Positions 39,867-41,218 of a stretch of DNA of 41,218 nt are shown piece after piece; within the stretch, counting starts at the first letter, position 1, and each line of letters begins with the position of its first letter. The stretch spans positions 1-41,218 of the forward strand of contig JAWVFT010000092.1 in the NCBI GenBank assembly GCA_033855775.1, given 5' to 3'. The translations under genes were made by a program, and so were the position numbers. Below the pieces are notes generated by a model that worked only from the letters and a program-made list of their open reading frames with translations, searched no databases and was not told the DNA's origin. The DNA comes from DASVTR01 sp033855775 (GTDB lineage Bacteria; Acidobacteriota; Blastocatellia; Pyrinomonadales; Pyrinomonadaceae).

Positions 39867-41218
39867 TCAACGACTCTGCGGCGACGGAACAATCTGCACG
39901 AACCTGATTCTGTAGGCGCGGTCAACGAGTTCGCGCCGCGTCTCCGCTCTGGCGCGCAGGGCCAGCCACGCCGCGCCCTCCGCCGTTGAAGAGAATTGAG
40001 CAAGCGCCGAATCGTCGAGCCACGCCGCCCCGCCTTCGTCGTAAACACGCTGTAGCTCGCCTTCCAAGTCGGCAGCTTTGTCCGAGCTTAACTGCTTCCA
40101 CTTCGTCGGCGGGTTGAAATATTGAAAGAGACTGTTATCCGAATTGGTCGCGGCGTAGTAAACGACCGTCCCCTGCGGCCAATCTCGATTCATCTCCAAG
40201 GCCAGCACGAGCGGCGCGTACTTCTCCGTGTGCGAATAAGGAAAGATTTGAAAGAGAAAATTGGACAGGCTCATGACGGCTACGATGAGGGCCAGCGCGT
40301 AAGTCCGCGCCGGAGGCCGCAACGTTTCGCCGCCCGCGTGCAGCAAGCCGATGAGCAGGATTATCGCCGGAAGATAAAAGAGCCTGTAGAACGTGTGCTG
40401 CGGCAGCCAGACGAAGAGAAATATCGTGTAGACCGCAATCCACAGCGCGCACAGCAGCAATAATGGACGCGCTGCCGCGGCTGACTTCAACGCTCGCCGC
40501 CAACGAGTCGCAAACGTCTTCAGGTTGCGCGCAATCGTCAGGACAAGCAGCGCGGCCAGAGCTATCAACGCGACTATCAACGCGATGATGAAAGGATTGA
40601 ACAACCCTTTCAACAGATTGACTCTGCCGCCGAAGAAGAGCCGCGCGAAGCCGCGCAGCGTGTAGCCCAGATTGCTCGCGGCATTAAAACTGAAGCTCGC
40701 GTCCGGCGAAAAGGATGTCATCCACCGCAGCAGCTTTTTAAAGTCGAGCGTTCCCGTCGCAAGGTAAAAGCAGCAGTAGTAAACACCGAAGGTCAGGACA
40801 AACGCGGCCATGCCAAACTTGAAGATGACGATGATGCGCGCCCTCGCGTCGAGCACGCCCGCCTGCAAGAAGAGTCCGAGCAAGAGGGCTGGAAAGAAGA
40901 TGACTGCCAACTGGTGAAAGCACATGGCGAGCGAGAAAGCCACAGCCGCCAGCCACGGCCTCGGCTTCCTGCCGGGCAGCGTCAAGTAAAAACTCGTGAC
41001 GACAAACAGCACGCTCGGAATGTAAGCGTTCGCGTCGGTCGCAAACTTCCACCACGTCGCCGAGAACGCAAACAGAAACGTCAGCGCGCAACTCAGGTAC
41101 AACGACCGCAGCGACAGCCGCAGGATGTGAAACAACAACAACGCGCACACCGCGCCCAACACATTATTCGCCGCCTGCAACACCGTCAACGCTCGCGGCT
41201 GAAAGCCCAACGCGCGAA
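39867..41218 (-). CDS. Polytopic membrane protein, glycosyltransferase-C-like, 5' end cut by window edge
   Basis: At least 450 residues are visible; the frame is open to the right edge. The in-frame TTG at 41210 is not a convincing start, because upstream codons continue in the same style. About nine hydrophobic segments are present (LGAVCALLLFHILRLSL, YIPSVLFVVTSFYLTL, PFIIALIVALIALAALLVL, YLPAIILLIGLLH and others). A soluble C-terminal part of about 110 residues follows, with ALEMNRDWPQGTVVYYAATN, LAQFSSTAEGAAWLAL and a closing RIRFVQIVP. The layout fits GT-C-fold glycosyltransferases of the dolichyl-phosphate-mannose/ArnT type, but the diagnostic N-terminal Asp loop lies outside the window. 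The family is therefore a guess; the membrane-protein call is firm. Confidence 0.75.
   Translation of the reverse strand, partial: RALGFQPRALTVLQAANNVLGAVCALLLFHILRLSLRSLYLSCALTFLFAFSATWWKFATDANAYIPSVLFVVTSFYLTLPGRKPRPWLAAVAFSLAMCFHQLAVIFFPALLLGLFLQAGVLDARARIIVIFKFGMAAFVLTFGVYYCCFYLATGTLDFKKLLRWMTSFSPDASFSFNAASNLGYTLRGFARLFFGGRVNLLKGLFNPFIIALIVALIALAALLVLTIARNLKTFATRWRRALKSAAAARPLLLLCALWIAVYTIFLFVWLPQHTFYRLFYLPAIILLIGLLHAGGETLRPPARTYALALIVAVMSLSNFLFQIFPYSHTEKYAPLVLALEMNRDWPQGTVVYYAATNSDNSLFQYFNPPTKWKQLSSDKAADLEGELQRVYDEGGAAWLDDSALAQFSSTAEGAAWLALRARAETRRELVDRAYRIRFVQIVPSPQSR

Overview
The window looks like a chromosomal segment of a GC-rich Gram-negative bacterium, most likely an Acidobacteriota of the Blastocatellia/Pyrinomonadaceae type. 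This is an inference from gene content: a long Oar-like TonB-dependent receptor with an N-terminal carboxypeptidase-regulatory-like domain, several FG-GAP/ASPIC-UnbV (CRTAC1-like) proteins, many large TPR proteins, a multihaem cytochrome c fused to TPRs, and short-period 'heptamer/octamer' intergenic repeats. No rRNA, tRNA, CRISPR array, transposase or integrase was seen.

Layout. Bases 1-33.8 kb are coded entirely on the minus strand, so transcription runs right to left. (a) 1-9.1 kb is a starch/maltodextrin locus: three exported GH13 amylases (one cut by the left edge), a GH77 4-alpha-glucanotransferase, an SLC45-like MFS sugar transporter and an SDR. (b) 9.2-15.4 kb holds a mono-haem cytochrome c, a five-haem cytochrome c with C-terminal TPRs and two exported TPR proteins. 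(c) 15.6-20.7 kb holds the TonB receptor and a ROK-family repressor. These plausibly belong to the sugar locus, because ROK repressors commonly sense sugars and receptors of this type bring oligosaccharides across the outer membrane. (d) 21-29.8 kb holds two FG-GAP/ASPIC-UnbV proteins, a nitrilase-superfamily amidohydrolase and a 1191-aa TPR-FG-GAP-ASPIC fusion. (e) 30-30.6 kb holds a DUF4214-like secreted protein with its own terminator and a putative promoter/operator. (f) 31.2-33.8 kb is a permease-ATPase-substrate-binding-protein ABC operon. (g) 34.1-41.2 kb is mixed-strand housekeeping and unknown genes: cupin, a small DUF4032-like protein, LysR regulator, unknown membrane-associated protein, acyltransferase, small unknown, M43 metalloprotease, and a membrane protein cut by the right edge.

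The most unusual element is in the ABC operon. The substrate-binding protein gene has a good Shine-Dalgarno and an export signal, then an in-frame TGA at codon 54, and then runs on in the same frame as a perfectly normal family member. The TGA sits where a Cys is expected (VT-x-HLTC), and a small hairpin with a GUGA loop begins 16 nt after it. This is a candidate selenoprotein whose annotated ORF would be wrongly cut to a signal-less 284-aa fragment. A nonsense mutation cannot be excluded from this window alone.

A second recurrent theme is intergenic repeats of period 7 or 8. Three form long inverted repeats (13.7, 20.9 and 26.1 kb) and one is a lone arm (9.2 kb). They abut or enter gene ends: one supplies the stop codon of the 1191-aa gene and directly precedes the amidohydrolase start, and another overlaps the N-terminus of a TPR gene.
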